From the NCBI GenBank assembly GCA_964623625.1, contig CAZUUJ010000038.1:1-35411 (forward strand): a stretch of 35,411 bases of DNA, written 5' to 3'. Source of the DNA: CAZLGM01 sp964623625 (lineage in GTDB: Bacteria > Desulfobacterota > Desulfobulbia > Desulfobulbales > Desulfocapsaceae). Positions 1 through 7,722 of the stretch are shown one piece after another. Each line of letters begins with the position of its first letter. Within the stretch, counting starts at the first letter, position 1. The notes under the pieces are model-generated. The model saw nothing but the letters and a program-made list of their open reading frames with translations, ran no database searches and was not told the DNA's origin. Made by a program: the position numbers and the translations under genes.

Positions 1-98
1 AAGTTCAGAAAGCTCAAAAACGGCTCAGTACGATAATGATGAAAATGACTAAATAGTGGTCATCCAGAAACGGCCCTTTTCTGCCAATTCTTCGTTGC

Positions 99-153
99 AG
101 AGAAAAATTTTTTCGCGAAACACCACATTTCTGTCTGTGGTAAATTTTTCTCT
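99..153. repeat. Nested inverted repeat, left intergenic region
   Basis: Outer arms at 99-110 and 142-153 are perfect 12-bp complements (AGAGAAAAATTT / AAATTTTTCTCT). Inside them ACCACA (122-127) pairs with TGTGGT (136-141) around an 8-nt loop, so the right arm is continuous and the left arm carries an 11-nt bulge. No T-run follows on either strand, so it is not a standard terminator. Positions 1-356 contain no convincing gene. The only reading frames there lack Shine-Dalgarno sites and recognisable content. Confidence 0.5.
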
Positions 154-212
154 CCACTTCGATTGAGAAGACAGGCAGGAATTATTATTCCGATAGAAGC
201 AGCTCGACCCTA

Positions 213-246
213 TTGGCTGCCAATATTGGAACCAATATGGCACCAA
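213..246. promoter_or_regulatory. Near-perfect 34-bp palindrome upstream of the SMR gene
   Basis: The left arm TTGG-c-TGCCA-a-TATTGG mirrors the right arm CCAATA-TGGCA-CCAA, giving about 15 paired bases with two single-base bulges and a minimal loop. It lies about 110 bp before the SMR start codon and no T-tract follows. It could be a dimeric-repressor operator or a hairpin in the 5' leader. I looked for guanidine riboswitch features, since these often precede SMR genes, and found no convincing match. Confidence 0.4.
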
Positions 247-356
247 GTGTGACGGGCAAATCGAAGATTTTCCCAATGGTTCTGTTGTCTGTCAGGTTGT
301 TGAACAGCCTACTGTTGTTGAAAAATATACAAGCGTTCTTTAGTTGGAGGGTGAAT

Positions 357-686
357 ATGGGTTACCTCTATCTGACTGTAGCGATCATAGCGGAAGTCAT
401 TGCCACAAATGCGTTAAAAGCTTCCGATGAGTTTACAAAACTGTTACCCAGTGTGGTTGTTGTGATTGGTTACGGGATTGCCTTTTACTGTTTATCGCTG
501 GTCTTAAAGACAATTCCGGTAGGAGTAACATATGCCATCTGGTCCGGGCTTGGTATCGTATTGATAACAGTTGTGGCGGCAATCGTTTTTCGCCAGATAC
601 CGGATGTGCCGGCAATTATCGGTATGGTGCTGATCATTGCCGGTGTGGTGGTAATGAATGTTTTTTCCAAAACAGTCGTCCACTGA
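357..686 (+). CDS. Small multidrug resistance (SMR) transporter, EmrE/Qac-like
   Basis: A 109-residue inner-membrane protein with four predicted hydrophobic helices, the usual SMR length. The key membrane glutamate is E13 in the segment IIAEVIATNALK, equivalent to EmrE E14. The segment YAIWSGLGIV has the WSG signature of the Qac/EmrE subtype rather than the WTG of guanidinium exporters (SugE/Gdx). SMR proteins work as dual-topology dimers that exchange protons for lipophilic cations. The ATG at 357 was chosen because GGAGG (346-350) sits 6 nt upstream; the frame stays open further upstream but that part looks non-coding. There is a single copy, so it is probably a homodimer. The substrate is not deducible. 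Confidence 0.88.
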   Translation: MGYLYLTVAIIAEVIATNALKASDEFTKLLPSVVVVIGYGIAFYCLSLVLKTIPVGVTYAIWSGLGIVLITVVAAIVFRQIPDVPAIIGMVLIIAGVVVMNVFSKTVVH

Positions 687-775
687 TCCAATTGCCGAAC
701 CGCTGAGCTGTTATATGATGCCTGAAAACCTGAATTCATGACGAAGATTATTGTTCTATTCATAACATGTTGATA

Positions 776-784
776 TGATATAAT
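776..784 (+). promoter_or_regulatory. Extended -10 promoter for the EAL gene
   Basis: TGaTATAAT is a perfect -10 hexamer with the TGn extension; no good -35 is present, as is usual for extended -10 promoters. Transcription would start near 791 and leave a 135-nt leader that contains the repeat at 807-872. Confidence 0.5.
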
Positions 785-806
785 AATGATGACGTCACTG
801 TTTTAG

Positions 807-872
807 CCTTAAATACTCATCCGCCCTTCAGGGCATCCGCTAACTTCCCAAGGGGCGCTCACGTATTCAGGT
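807..872. repeat. Dispersed repeat, copy 1 (short form)
   Basis: The segment contains GCCCTTCAGGGCATCCGCTA (821-841 region) and, after a short spacer, GCTCACGTATTCAGG. Both boundary blocks and the preceding CCTTAAATA recur at 31740-31877 in the same order, where a long hairpin replaces the spacer. Here the spacer is about 14 nt with its own small CCC-aa-GGGG stem. It lies in the leader of the EAL gene. This is probably a non-autonomous repetitive element; the family is not recognised. Confidence 0.5.
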
Positions 873-925
873 GAAAAGACAAATCGAAAGCAGGTATTTC
901 CATTGGAAGAGAGAGGAGTGAAATC

Positions 926-3016
926 ATGAACAGCACGAATGACTCTATTCCTTTTTGGATTCGATCGGCCTATGGGGAATCTGCCGCTTCCCTGCTGTCC
1001 GAACTTGGTCCGATGGATATCCGTATCGAGCAATTGGTGGAAAAATTCTATGCAGCATTGCAAGAGATTCCTGGAGCAAAAAAAGTCCTTGCCAACCTGA
1101 CAGATGAAGAGCTCAGTAATTTGCGCCGGGCGCAGGGACAATATCTTGCCTCGGTTCTTTCCCCTGATCTCAGTGCTGATCAGCATCGGAAGATGGCCTA
1201 TGAGGCCGGGATACGTCATAGTTTTGTCGGTTTGTCAACCGAGGTCTTGACCGAAGCATCTGTTCTTTATGGTGATATTGCCTCCGCCTTTGTCACTGGC
1301 CGTTCAGATGATGAGCAGCTGAAAAGCATTATCAATCGGCGATTTCAGTATGATCTGATAGCCCAGATCGAGTCTTATCCGTCGATCCATCAGAATCGAA
1401 TGCGGGCATATGAAGTGATAGCCCAGCAAAAATATACCTCACATCCTCTTGACTTCACCTTGCGAACCTTGGGAGTTTTACTTGAAGAGACCGATAAAGC
1501 TGTTGTTGGTGTAGCTATTGGCAGCGTGAAGAACGGCAACTATCGCCATCTTCTTGGTCTGGGAAATATCCCCTTTGATATGGCTGAGCAGGAGCGGCAG
1601 GGTTATCCCACGATTACCAGCCCGGAGCTTCAGGAGATGTGGTTTAAAGAGCAGTCGATGATTGTCAATAGTATGAGCCTGTCTGAACAGTTACCTCTCG
1701 ATTTGCGTGATGAATGTTTACATCTGGGAATACGGTCGTTCGGCATGTTTATAATGAATGATCTGCAGGGTGCTCCAAAAGGCTGTTTTATGGTCTGTAG
1801 CTGTTATACGGGCTATTTTCAAGGGGATACCGACGATTACTGGCAGCAGATCGCCAACCTTGTCGGCGCTAATCTTGATTTTATTGAGCGCTCCCATACC
1901 AGAAGGCGACACAGGTTGGCTGACGGATTGCGATTCAGGCAACTGCTGGCCCAGGAAAAAGTCGAAATGGTATATCAGCCGATTGTCAACCCAATGACCG
2001 GAGTGACTGAAAAGGTTGAAGCGCTGGCGCGTCTTATGGACGATGGTAAGCTGTTGCCTCCAGGTCTGTTTTTATCGGCGTTTGGCACCAGCCAACTCAG
2101 GGACCTTTTCGATGTTGGTTTGAAACAGATTGTCCGGGATATGACGGAATACCCTGAAATCAATCTGCCTTGCAGTATCAATTTGCCGCCGGAAGCAATG
2201 ATTGATCTGGAATGGCTGAATTCGCTGCCCAACTATCTGGTTGAAGTGGGTGGCACTCCGGATCGGGTTAGTCTGGAGGTGCTCGAGTCGGCATTGATTG
2301 ATGAAGGGATTGTGCGGGACTCACTTTTCAGGCTGCAGAAAGCCGGTTTCTCTATTTTCCTTGATGATGTGGGTGCCGGTGAATCATCTTTGCTTCGGTT
2401 GGTGACTTTGCCTGTAAACGGTATAAAAATCGACCAGGCTTTTGTTCGAACGCTACAGGATAATCTCGACCAACTGGATCTTATCATCTCTTTACAACAG
2501 ATAGCTTACCAACGGGGGCTTGTGTGTATAGCAGAGGGGGTCGAAAATGTGGATATCATCGATATGCTCGGTAGTATGGAAGGGATGCTGCTTCAGGGTT
2601 ATGGGTATGCCCGGCCGATGAGCTTCGAAGAACTGGTCCAATGGGTGGGCAAAGGGCTTGAAACCGACAAACACGCCCCTTTTCCGCAATCACTCTACGG
2701 CTGGTACTCAAAACACTTAAAGCGGTTCCTCAATCTACACAACACAATTCAGTCGGTTCCCGATCTGGTTGATATCAATGAACTTGCAAAGTGTGAACAA
2801 TGCCCATTGCATGAAACGCTGGAGGAACTCGGTGGGGATGATGAACTGGAAGCGGTCCATCGTCAGTGGCACCAAGGGTTGGCAAAATATGCAGAAATGG
2901 TCCTGCATGGGGATGACGTATCTCCGATCTGGATGCTGGTGCAAGAAACAACATTGAAACTCCGCCGACTCATAGAAAAGAAATTAGCTATAACCAATAG
3001 TGCAAAGGATGGCTGA
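926..3016 (+). CDS. Globin-coupled sensor c-di-GMP phosphodiesterase (globin-GAF-EAL-CZB)
   Basis: A 696-residue cytoplasmic protein. Residues 1-155 match the globin-coupled sensor fold, with the probable proximal heme histidine H98 in the IRHSFVGL context. About 170-325 looks like a GAF domain. About 335-575 is an EAL domain with catalytic signatures kept: EAL (365-367), N419, LEVLE (450-454), LDD (479-481), KID (501-503), AEGVE (536-540) and QGYGYARPM. It should therefore hydrolyse c-di-GMP. The C-terminus (600-696) has H605, C623/C626 and H645-x3-H649, resembling the zinc-binding CZB domain. Heme (O2/NO) and zinc or oxidant sensing are inferred from these families. The start has the Shine-Dalgarno GAGAGGAG. 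Its order relative to the + strand permeases suggests possible cotranscription, but a 37-nt gap and weak downstream signals leave this open. Confidence 0.85.
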   Translation: MNSTNDSIPFWIRSAYGESAASLLSELGPMDIRIEQLVEKFYAALQEIPGAKKVLANLTDEELSNLRRAQGQYLASVLSPDLSADQHRKMAYEAGIRHSFVGLSTEVLTEASVLYGDIASAFVTGRSDDEQLKSIINRRFQYDLIAQIESYPSIHQNRMRAYEVIAQQKYTSHPLDFTLRTLGVLLEETDKAVVGVAIGSVKNGNYRHLLGLGNIPFDMAEQERQGYPTITSPELQEMWFKEQSMIVNSMSLSEQLPLDLRDECLHLGIRSFGMFIMNDLQGAPKGCFMVCSCYTGYFQGDTDDYWQQIANLVGANLDFIERSHTRRRHRLADGLRFRQLLAQEKVEMVYQPIVNPMTGVTEKVEALARLMDDGKLLPPGLFLSAFGTSQLRDLFDVGLKQIVRDMTEYPEINLPCSINLPPEAMIDLEWLNSLPNYLVEVGGTPDRVSLEVLESALIDEGIVRDSLFRLQKAGFSIFLDDVGAGESSLLRLVTLPVNGIKIDQAFVRTLQDNLDQLDLIISLQQIAYQRGLVCIAEGVENVDIIDMLGSMEGMLLQGYGYARPMSFEELVQWVGKGLETDKHAPFPQSLYGWYSKHLKRFLNLHNTIQSVPDLVDINELAKCEQCPLHETLEELGGDDELEAVHRQWHQGLAKYAEMVLHGDDVSPIWMLVQETTLKLRRLIEKKLAITNSAKDG

Positions 3017-3053
3017 GCCGAAGAACCTCAAGGTCTGGGTAAAGCTGCTATAA

Positions 3054-3818
3054 ATGGATCTTCCCGAGCTATCAGAGTGTGTCATCGTCTCGATGGTTTT
3101 ATTGCTCGCCGGTGGGGTGAAAGGTGTTATAGGTCTTGGATTGCCAACGGTGAGTCTGGCAATTCTGACCATTATCATCGACCTGCCAACCGCTATGGTC
3201 ATCATCCTTGCTCCTACGCTGGTGACCAATATCTGGCAGGCGGCTATTGGTGGATATGCAAAGGAACTCCTACGCCGTCTCTGGCCCTTTTTTCTCACGG
3301 CCACGGCAACCATACTGATTGGTGTTGCCATACTCACCCGGGTTAAGTTGTTCTGGCTCACCGCTCTGCTGGGTGTCCTGCTTACAATTTATGCCATACT
3401 CAATTTGTTAAGCTATCGGTTTACCATCCAGCCGCAGAATGAACGGCTGTTTGGTTGTATTGCCGGTCTGTTGAACGGATTGGCCGCAGGCATGACCGGT
3501 TCTTCGGTTGTGCCGGGGGTTATGTACCTCCAGGCCATTGGCCTTTCCAGGGATAAGCTGATTCAGGCGATGGGAATATTGTTTGCCCTCTTTGCGCTTG
3601 CTCTTGGCGCCGGTCTGCAATATAACCAAATTCTTGGTTCGGAGAGAATAGCTCTTTCTGTTATTGCTGTTTTTCCGGCTCTTGTCGGGATGGTTCTGGG
3701 CCGGAGGATTCGGGGGTACCTCTCGGAGTCGTTGTTTAAAAGAATCTTTTTCTCAGCACTTCTAATGCTCGGTCTTTACCTTGTCGTGTCAGCCTTTAAT
3801 AGTTTTATAGGTGCTTAA
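3054..3818 (+). CDS. TauE/SafE (TSUP) family membrane permease
   Basis: A 254-residue, very hydrophobic protein with about eight transmembrane helices. The two-fold internal symmetry expected of TSUP permeases is visible: the first half begins with LLLAGGVKGVIGLGLPTVSL and the second with LNGLAAGMTGSSVVPGVMYL. The family exports or imports small anions such as sulfite, sulfoacetate and other organosulfonates. The actual substrate cannot be read from sequence. The start at 3054 has only a weak ribosome site, 37 nt after the EAL gene. The following AEC permease starts 2 nt after this stop, so the two permeases are almost certainly one transcript. Confidence 0.82.
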   Translation: MDLPELSECVIVSMVLLLAGGVKGVIGLGLPTVSLAILTIIIDLPTAMVIILAPTLVTNIWQAAIGGYAKELLRRLWPFFLTATATILIGVAILTRVKLFWLTALLGVLLTIYAILNLLSYRFTIQPQNERLFGCIAGLLNGLAAGMTGSSVVPGVMYLQAIGLSRDKLIQAMGILFALFALALGAGLQYNQILGSERIALSVIAVFPALVGMVLGRRIRGYLSESLFKRIFFSALLMLGLYLVVSAFNSFIGA

Positions 3819-3820
3819 TC

Positions 3821-4738
3821 GTGAATAATTTTGTCGGTGCACTGATTCCCATATTGGCGCTGATCTGTCTGGGCTATGGTTTAAAGCTGATACGCTTTAT
3901 ACCTGATGAGGCATGGCGCGGTCTTGAAAAGCTGACCTATTTTATCCTTTTTCCATCACTGTTGATCCGATCGTTGGCAGTACAAAATTTTACGGAAGTA
4001 CCTTGGCTGTCAATATTGGTCGTCTCTGCAGGTGTATTGCTCAGTTCTGCCTTTTTTCTCGTCCTAATATATCGTTTCCGGCCATTTGTCAGTGGACCGA
4101 CATTCACCTCCATCTTTCAAGGAGGGGTTCGGTATAATACCTATATCGTTTTGGCAGTGGCGCAGGGACTTCATGGCGCCGCAGGGTTGGCAATGGGTTC
4201 AGTAGCTGCCGGTTTTATCATTGGAATTGTTAATCTGCTCTGTATATCCGCCTTTGTTGTCTGGGGTGAAAAGGAGATAAGCGGGGTGAAGGCAATTTCC
4301 CGTGAAATTTTTACCAATCCTTTGATTCTCGGATGTCTTGTTGGAACCGCACTCAGTTTGAGTTCCGTCGGGTTGCCGGGCGTTGCAGAAGATGTTCTGG
4401 AGATTGTGGGACGGGCCGCGTTGCCGTTTGGTCTTCTTGCCGTTGGAGCTGCCTTGAAACCGGAAAAGATCAGAGGGCATCTCAAAGCTGTATTGGTCGC
4501 TTCGGTTGCTCAATTTGGCCTGAAGTCAATGGCAGCAACGTTGCTTGTTTCCCTTACCGGCCTCACCGGTGTGGCTGCTGCGGTGATGATCATCTCATTT
4601 ATGGTGCCGACCGCTCCCTCGGGGTATATCCTTGCCCGCCAATTGGGAGGCGATACTGAGACCATGGCCTCAATTATAACCTGTCAGACGTTGCTTGCTT
4701 TTGTCCTTATGCCGTTTCTGGCCATGATCTTGCTCTGA
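3821..4738 (+). CDS. AEC (auxin efflux carrier/malonate permease) family transporter
   Basis: A 305-residue membrane protein with two sets of about five helices separated by the polar segment near VVWGEKEISGVKAI. It matches the AEC family: N-terminal PILALICLGYGLK, the segment GGVRYNTYIVLAVAQGLHG, and the C-terminal MVPTAPSGYILARQLGGD, a typical signature around the second crossover. Bacterial members move organic acids such as malonate or malate; the substrate is unknown here. The start is GTG, 2 nt after the TauE/SafE stop, which implies translational coupling. The gene converges on the - strand decarboxylase-like gene with 156 nt between stops and no clear intrinsic terminator. Confidence 0.83.
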   Translation: MNNFVGALIPILALICLGYGLKLIRFIPDEAWRGLEKLTYFILFPSLLIRSLAVQNFTEVPWLSILVVSAGVLLSSAFFLVLIYRFRPFVSGPTFTSIFQGGVRYNTYIVLAVAQGLHGAAGLAMGSVAAGFIIGIVNLLCISAFVVWGEKEISGVKAISREIFTNPLILGCLVGTALSLSSVGLPGVAEDVLEIVGRAALPFGLLAVGAALKPEKIRGHLKAVLVASVAQFGLKSMAATLLVSLTGLTGVAAAVMIISFMVPTAPSGYILARQLGGDTETMASIITCQTLLAFVLMPFLAMILL

Positions 4739-4894
4739 GAAAGCGTGTCAAAACCTGAGCAGCCCTCTATTTCAAAAAAGTGTAAATAACCACTCCGATC
4801 TCAACACAGAGACCGGTTGCCATGATAATGGCCCAGAGAAGAAGGAGCTGGGTGGGAGAGAAGAGACGGCTCCCCTCTTTGATTTTGTATCCGT

Positions 4895-5608
4895 CTATTT
4901 TGGCAGTTTCAGTGCCAACTGCCCACCGGTGATCAGTCGATCGATATGTCCAGCTAGTTTTTTATCAGCAGTAATGAAATGCATATGGGTGTCAGTTGTA
5001 TGATGGGTGAAAATAGCCGTATGCTTGTTTGAGTAAACACCGATAATATCCACTTCAGTATTTTTCAGTGTGCCGTTCGGCCCTGATTCAATATGTTTGC
5101 GATGAGTATGTTTCATGTCCTTCGGATCCCAGTTTATTACATGCCAGGAAATCTCTTTTGCTTTGCCGGTAAGGAGAAAAGGAAACGGCTGTTGAGTATC
5201 GATTCCGTTTTTGGCAGCCGTTTCGACAATATAGTCATCAAACTGTTTACGGGTCTTGATCGTCTTTGGCAGTGGTAACTCCAACCACTGATCAACCTGC
5301 ATATAGACAAGCAGGGAGGCCTTTTTCGTAAATGTTTGATCAAAAACCAGTTTACCCCTGGATACGAAGGTGTTGTAAACAGCACCATTCAGAATCTGTA
5401 TTTCACCTTTAAGGTTTTCCAGGGCACCTAAGGCATATAGCCCGTTTTTTCCTTTAAGCTTTGACAGGGAGTATTTGGCGGAGATATCGCCTTTTCGCAT
5501 GAAGTTCTTCAATGCTCCGGCGTGGTTGACACTATATTCTCCATAAGCAATTGAAGAGAGTGCCAACACCCAGATGGTGATACAGATGATGATTGTTTTA
5601 TTTCGCAT
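4895..5608 (-). CDS. Exported acetolactate-decarboxylase-like protein
   Basis: A 237-residue protein with a clear N-terminal signal peptide (hydrophobic 5-21, cleavage near AYG). The body resembles alpha-acetolactate decarboxylase (ALDC/BudA): GLYALGALENLKGEI with E69, and near the end H208-x-H210-x10-H221, exactly the spacing of the ALDC zinc ligands H194, H196, H207. The catalytic arginine region of ALDC (R145 in the Bacillus enzyme) reads SWHVIN here, so the arginine seems replaced by W155 or H156. The fold and metal site are supported, but decarboxylation of acetolactate to acetoin is uncertain. No acetolactate synthase is nearby. It sits 95 nt downstream of a Crp/Fnr regulator on the same strand, which may control it. 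Confidence 0.68.
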   Translation of the reverse strand: MRNKTIIICITIWVLALSSIAYGEYSVNHAGALKNFMRKGDISAKYSLSKLKGKNGLYALGALENLKGEIQILNGAVYNTFVSRGKLVFDQTFTKKASLLVYMQVDQWLELPLPKTIKTRKQFDDYIVETAAKNGIDTQQPFPFLLTGKAKEISWHVINWDPKDMKHTHRKHIESGPNGTLKNTEVDIIGVYSNKHTAIFTHHTTDTHMHFITADKKLAGHIDRLITGGQLALKLPK

Positions 5609-5627
5609 AGCCTGACCTTTTTAGTTG

Positions 5628-5685
5628 TATTTTGAGAAAAGAGAGCCTTGTTTCTCGGTGCAAATGGTATCTGTATCTCAAAATA
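5628..5685. repeat. 10-bp inverted repeat between the Crp/Fnr gene and the decarboxylase-like gene
   Basis: TATTTTGAGA (5628-5637) and TCTCAAAATA (5676-5685) are perfect complements separated by 38 nt. The element fills most of the 95-nt gap. It could be an operator with distant half-sites or a hairpin in the leader of the exported protein. No T-tract for termination is present on the coding strand. Confidence 0.4.
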
Positions 5686-5703
5686 GAATGTTTATACAAA
5701 CAG

Positions 5704-6321
5704 TCATATGATCTCGGTCATATCAGCACCACAAAGTCGTATTTTTTTCTTTTGCCGTTGAATAACGCCTTCTTTTTCCAGTTGAGTCAGATTTCGATAA
5801 AAAGTTTCTTTTGCAAGACCAAGCTCAGCTGCCATTTCCTTGAGCGGGATGTGGAAAACCAGCTCTCGTGTTGCCGGATCCGCTTTTAACAGCAGATAGT
5901 GGACGATTCTCTCTTTGGCGGAAAGAATATTTCGCAGTTCAAGTTGGGTCCTGAGACTGCGAACCTGCGAAGAGAGCAGGACAGTATACTGTTCGGTCTT
6001 GTCCGGTTGTGATCTAAGGGCATCCAGAACTCGAGTTTTTGGATAAGTATGGATGATGGTTTCTGCTTCAGCAACAGCGTCACAGTGGTATACATCGGAA
6101 AAAAGGGCGGCCTCGGCAAAACTGTCACCATCTCCTGCCACATGGATCAATACCGAACGTCCTTCCGGGGTAGGACGTTTCAGATGAACCTGGCCGGACT
6201 CGACGGCATAGATATGCTTAGCCGGGTCACCTTTATAAAATATGTATTGGCCGGAAAACAGCTTTCTCTTCAGCATGTCCCCTGAATCAAAAAACAGTTG
6301 ATCAAAGTAATGGATGTTCAT
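5704..6321 (-). CDS. Crp/Fnr family transcription regulator
   Basis: A 205-residue protein. The N-terminal cyclic-nucleotide-binding-type barrel includes FSGQYIFYKGDPAKHIYAVESG and the FAEAALF turn. The arginine-serine pair that contacts cAMP in CRP is not visible (the segment reads YHCDAVA), and there is no FNR-type cysteine cluster, so the effector is unknown. The C-terminal winged helix contains IPLKEMAAELGLAKETFYRNL, the recognition helix. The ATG at 6321 is preferred. The upstream GTG at 6408 lies inside the predicted promoter, before the likely transcript start. Its position upstream of the exported decarboxylase-like gene suggests that gene is a target. Confidence 0.85.
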   Translation of the reverse strand: MNIHYFDQLFFDSGDMLKRKLFSGQYIFYKGDPAKHIYAVESGQVHLKRPTPEGRSVLIHVAGDGDSFAEAALFSDVYHCDAVAEAETIIHTYPKTRVLDALRSQPDKTEQYTVLLSSQVRSLRTQLELRNILSAKERIVHYLLLKADPATRELVFHIPLKEMAAELGLAKETFYRNLTQLEKEGVIQRQKKKIRLCGADMTEII

Positions 6322-6396
6322 AGGTAGCAGAAAATATTCATATTTATCGTAATAAACGATTGAATAAGCAGTTTTATCAAGCAACTCTTTTAATAA

Positions 6397-6425
6397 ACAA
6401 TATACCACATTGTGGCGTTTGACAA
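6397..6425 (-). promoter_or_regulatory. Promoter of the Crp/Fnr gene with central palindrome
   Basis: Reading the - strand, TTGTCA (-35) is followed after 17 nt by TATTGT (-10). The spacer holds the 11-bp palindrome CCACA-n-TGTGG (6405-6415), well placed for a repressor or for autoregulation. The remaining 6322-6630 interval shows no gene I can support. Confidence 0.45.
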
Positions 6426-6571
6426 ATGGGAGGGAGCAAAAAATCCGGATTGGATAATGGATTGGAGGACAGACGAATTCCTGCGTTACTGGTTAAGTTG
6501 GAACTATTTGCAGTAGGAGAAAAGGCTTCGATCTGTAACGATTGGAAGGGAGATGATTCTACCACTATTGC

Positions 6572-6610
6572 TACTGTCTATCCTCGTCTCAATTCAGAGG
6601 ATAGACAGTA
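6572..6610. repeat. Perfect 14-bp inverted repeat just downstream of recA
   Basis: TACTGTCTATCCTC (6572-6585) and GAGGATAGACAGTA (6597-6610) pair perfectly around an 11-nt loop, 20 nt past the recA stop. No U-tract follows on the recA strand, so it is not a textbook terminator. It may be a 3' stabilising hairpin or a termination site that works without a U-tract. Confidence 0.55.
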
Positions 6611-6630
6611 CTTGATTGAGGGAAGCGGAA

Positions 6631-7677
6631 TTACTCTTGGTTATCCAAGGAAGTATCATCAACAGTCTGAGGCGTCAGCCCGAATCCCATTCGAACTTTG
6701 TTTTCAATATCAGCCATCATTTCCGGCTGATCCTTGAGGAATCGTTTGGCATTTTCCCTGCCCTGACCGATGCGTTCATCGTTGTAGGAATACCAAGCGC
6801 CGCTCTTGTCGACAATATCCTGTTCAACAGCCAAGTCCAACAGATCACCGGTCTTGGAGATGCCTTCACCATAAACGATATCAAATTCAGCAAGCTTGAA
6901 TGGTGGAGCCACTTTGTTTTTAACTACTTTCACCCTGGTCCGATTACCGACCACCTCCTGGCCGTCTTTGATCTGGCCGATTCTTCTAATATCAAGTCTC
7001 AGCGATGAATAGAATTTCAGGGCGTTGCCGCCGGTTGTGGTCTCCGGATTGCCGAACATGACCCCGATTTTCATGCGGATCTGATTGATAAAGATGAGTA
7101 CTGTTGCGGAACGGTTTAAGACGCCGGTGAATTTCCGCATGGCCTGGGACATGAGCCGTGCCTGCAAGCCGACATGGGAGTCGCCAACATTGCCGTCAAT
7201 TTCCGCTCTTGGGACAAGGGCGGCCACCGAATCGATTACGATGATATCGACACCACCGGAGCGGATGAGAATCTCGGCAATTTCCAACGCCTGCTCACCA
7301 AAATCGGGTTGTGAGACCAGCAGATTTTCAACATCCACGCCCAACCGTTCAGCGTAATTGGTATCAAGGGCATGTTCAGCATCGATGAAAGCAGCAGTTC
7401 CGCCTGCTTTCTGAGCCTCGGCCACAGCATGCAAGGCCAGGGTTGTTTTACCCGATGCTTCAGGGCCGTAGATTTCGGTAACCCTTCCCTTGGGCAGACC
7501 GCCGACGCCGAGGGCGATATCAAGGCTCAGTGCCCCAGTCGAAATAACGGGAATGTTCTCCATTTCCTGATCGCCAAGGCGCATGATCGAACCTTTGCCG
7601 AATTGGCGCTGGATCTGGCTTAAGGCGTTATCCACTGAGCTGGTTTTCATTTTTGACGGATCTGGTGTCCTGGCCAT
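6631..7677 (-). CDS. recA: Recombinase RecA
   Basis: A 348-residue protein of standard length. It binds single-stranded DNA, drives strand exchange and triggers LexA self-cleavage. Walker A is GPEASGKTT (71-79), Walker B is in DIIVIDSVAAL, and the loop 2 region reads GNPETTTGGNALKFYSS; all are classical RecA. The Shine-Dalgarno AGGGAG precedes the ATG. It lies 45 nt after cinA, matching the cinA-recA arrangement seen in many bacteria, so it is probably transcribed from the mtaB-cinA side. I did not find a convincing LexA box in the short gap. Confidence 0.98.
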   Translation of the reverse strand: MARTPDPSKMKTSSVDNALSQIQRQFGKGSIMRLGDQEMENIPVISTGALSLDIALGVGGLPKGRVTEIYGPEASGKTTLALHAVAEAQKAGGTAAFIDAEHALDTNYAERLGVDVENLLVSQPDFGEQALEIAEILIRSGGVDIIVIDSVAALVPRAEIDGNVGDSHVGLQARLMSQAMRKFTGVLNRSATVLIFINQIRMKIGVMFGNPETTTGGNALKFYSSLRLDIRRIGQIKDGQEVVGNRTRVKVVKNKVAPPFKLAEFDIVYGEGISKTGDLLDLAVEQDIVDKSGAWYSYNDERIGQGRENAKRFLKDQPEMMADIENKVRMGFGLTPQTVDDTSLDNQE

Positions 7678-7722
7678 TTGGGTCTCCCTTTTATAAAACG
7701 CGTATCGAAGTTAATTTAATGA

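Noticed and set aside
49..276. 75-codon - strand frame at the left edge
   Set aside because: It runs through the nested inverted repeat, has no Shine-Dalgarno site and shows no protein-like pattern.
6426..6737. Plus-strand frame downstream of recA
   Set aside because: It enters the recA coding region antisense, spans the 14-bp inverted repeat and has no start signal.
7678..7722. LexA/SOS box directly before recA
   Set aside because: No palindrome matching known LexA motifs is present in the 45-nt cinA-recA gap. The class of LexA site in this lineage is uncertain.
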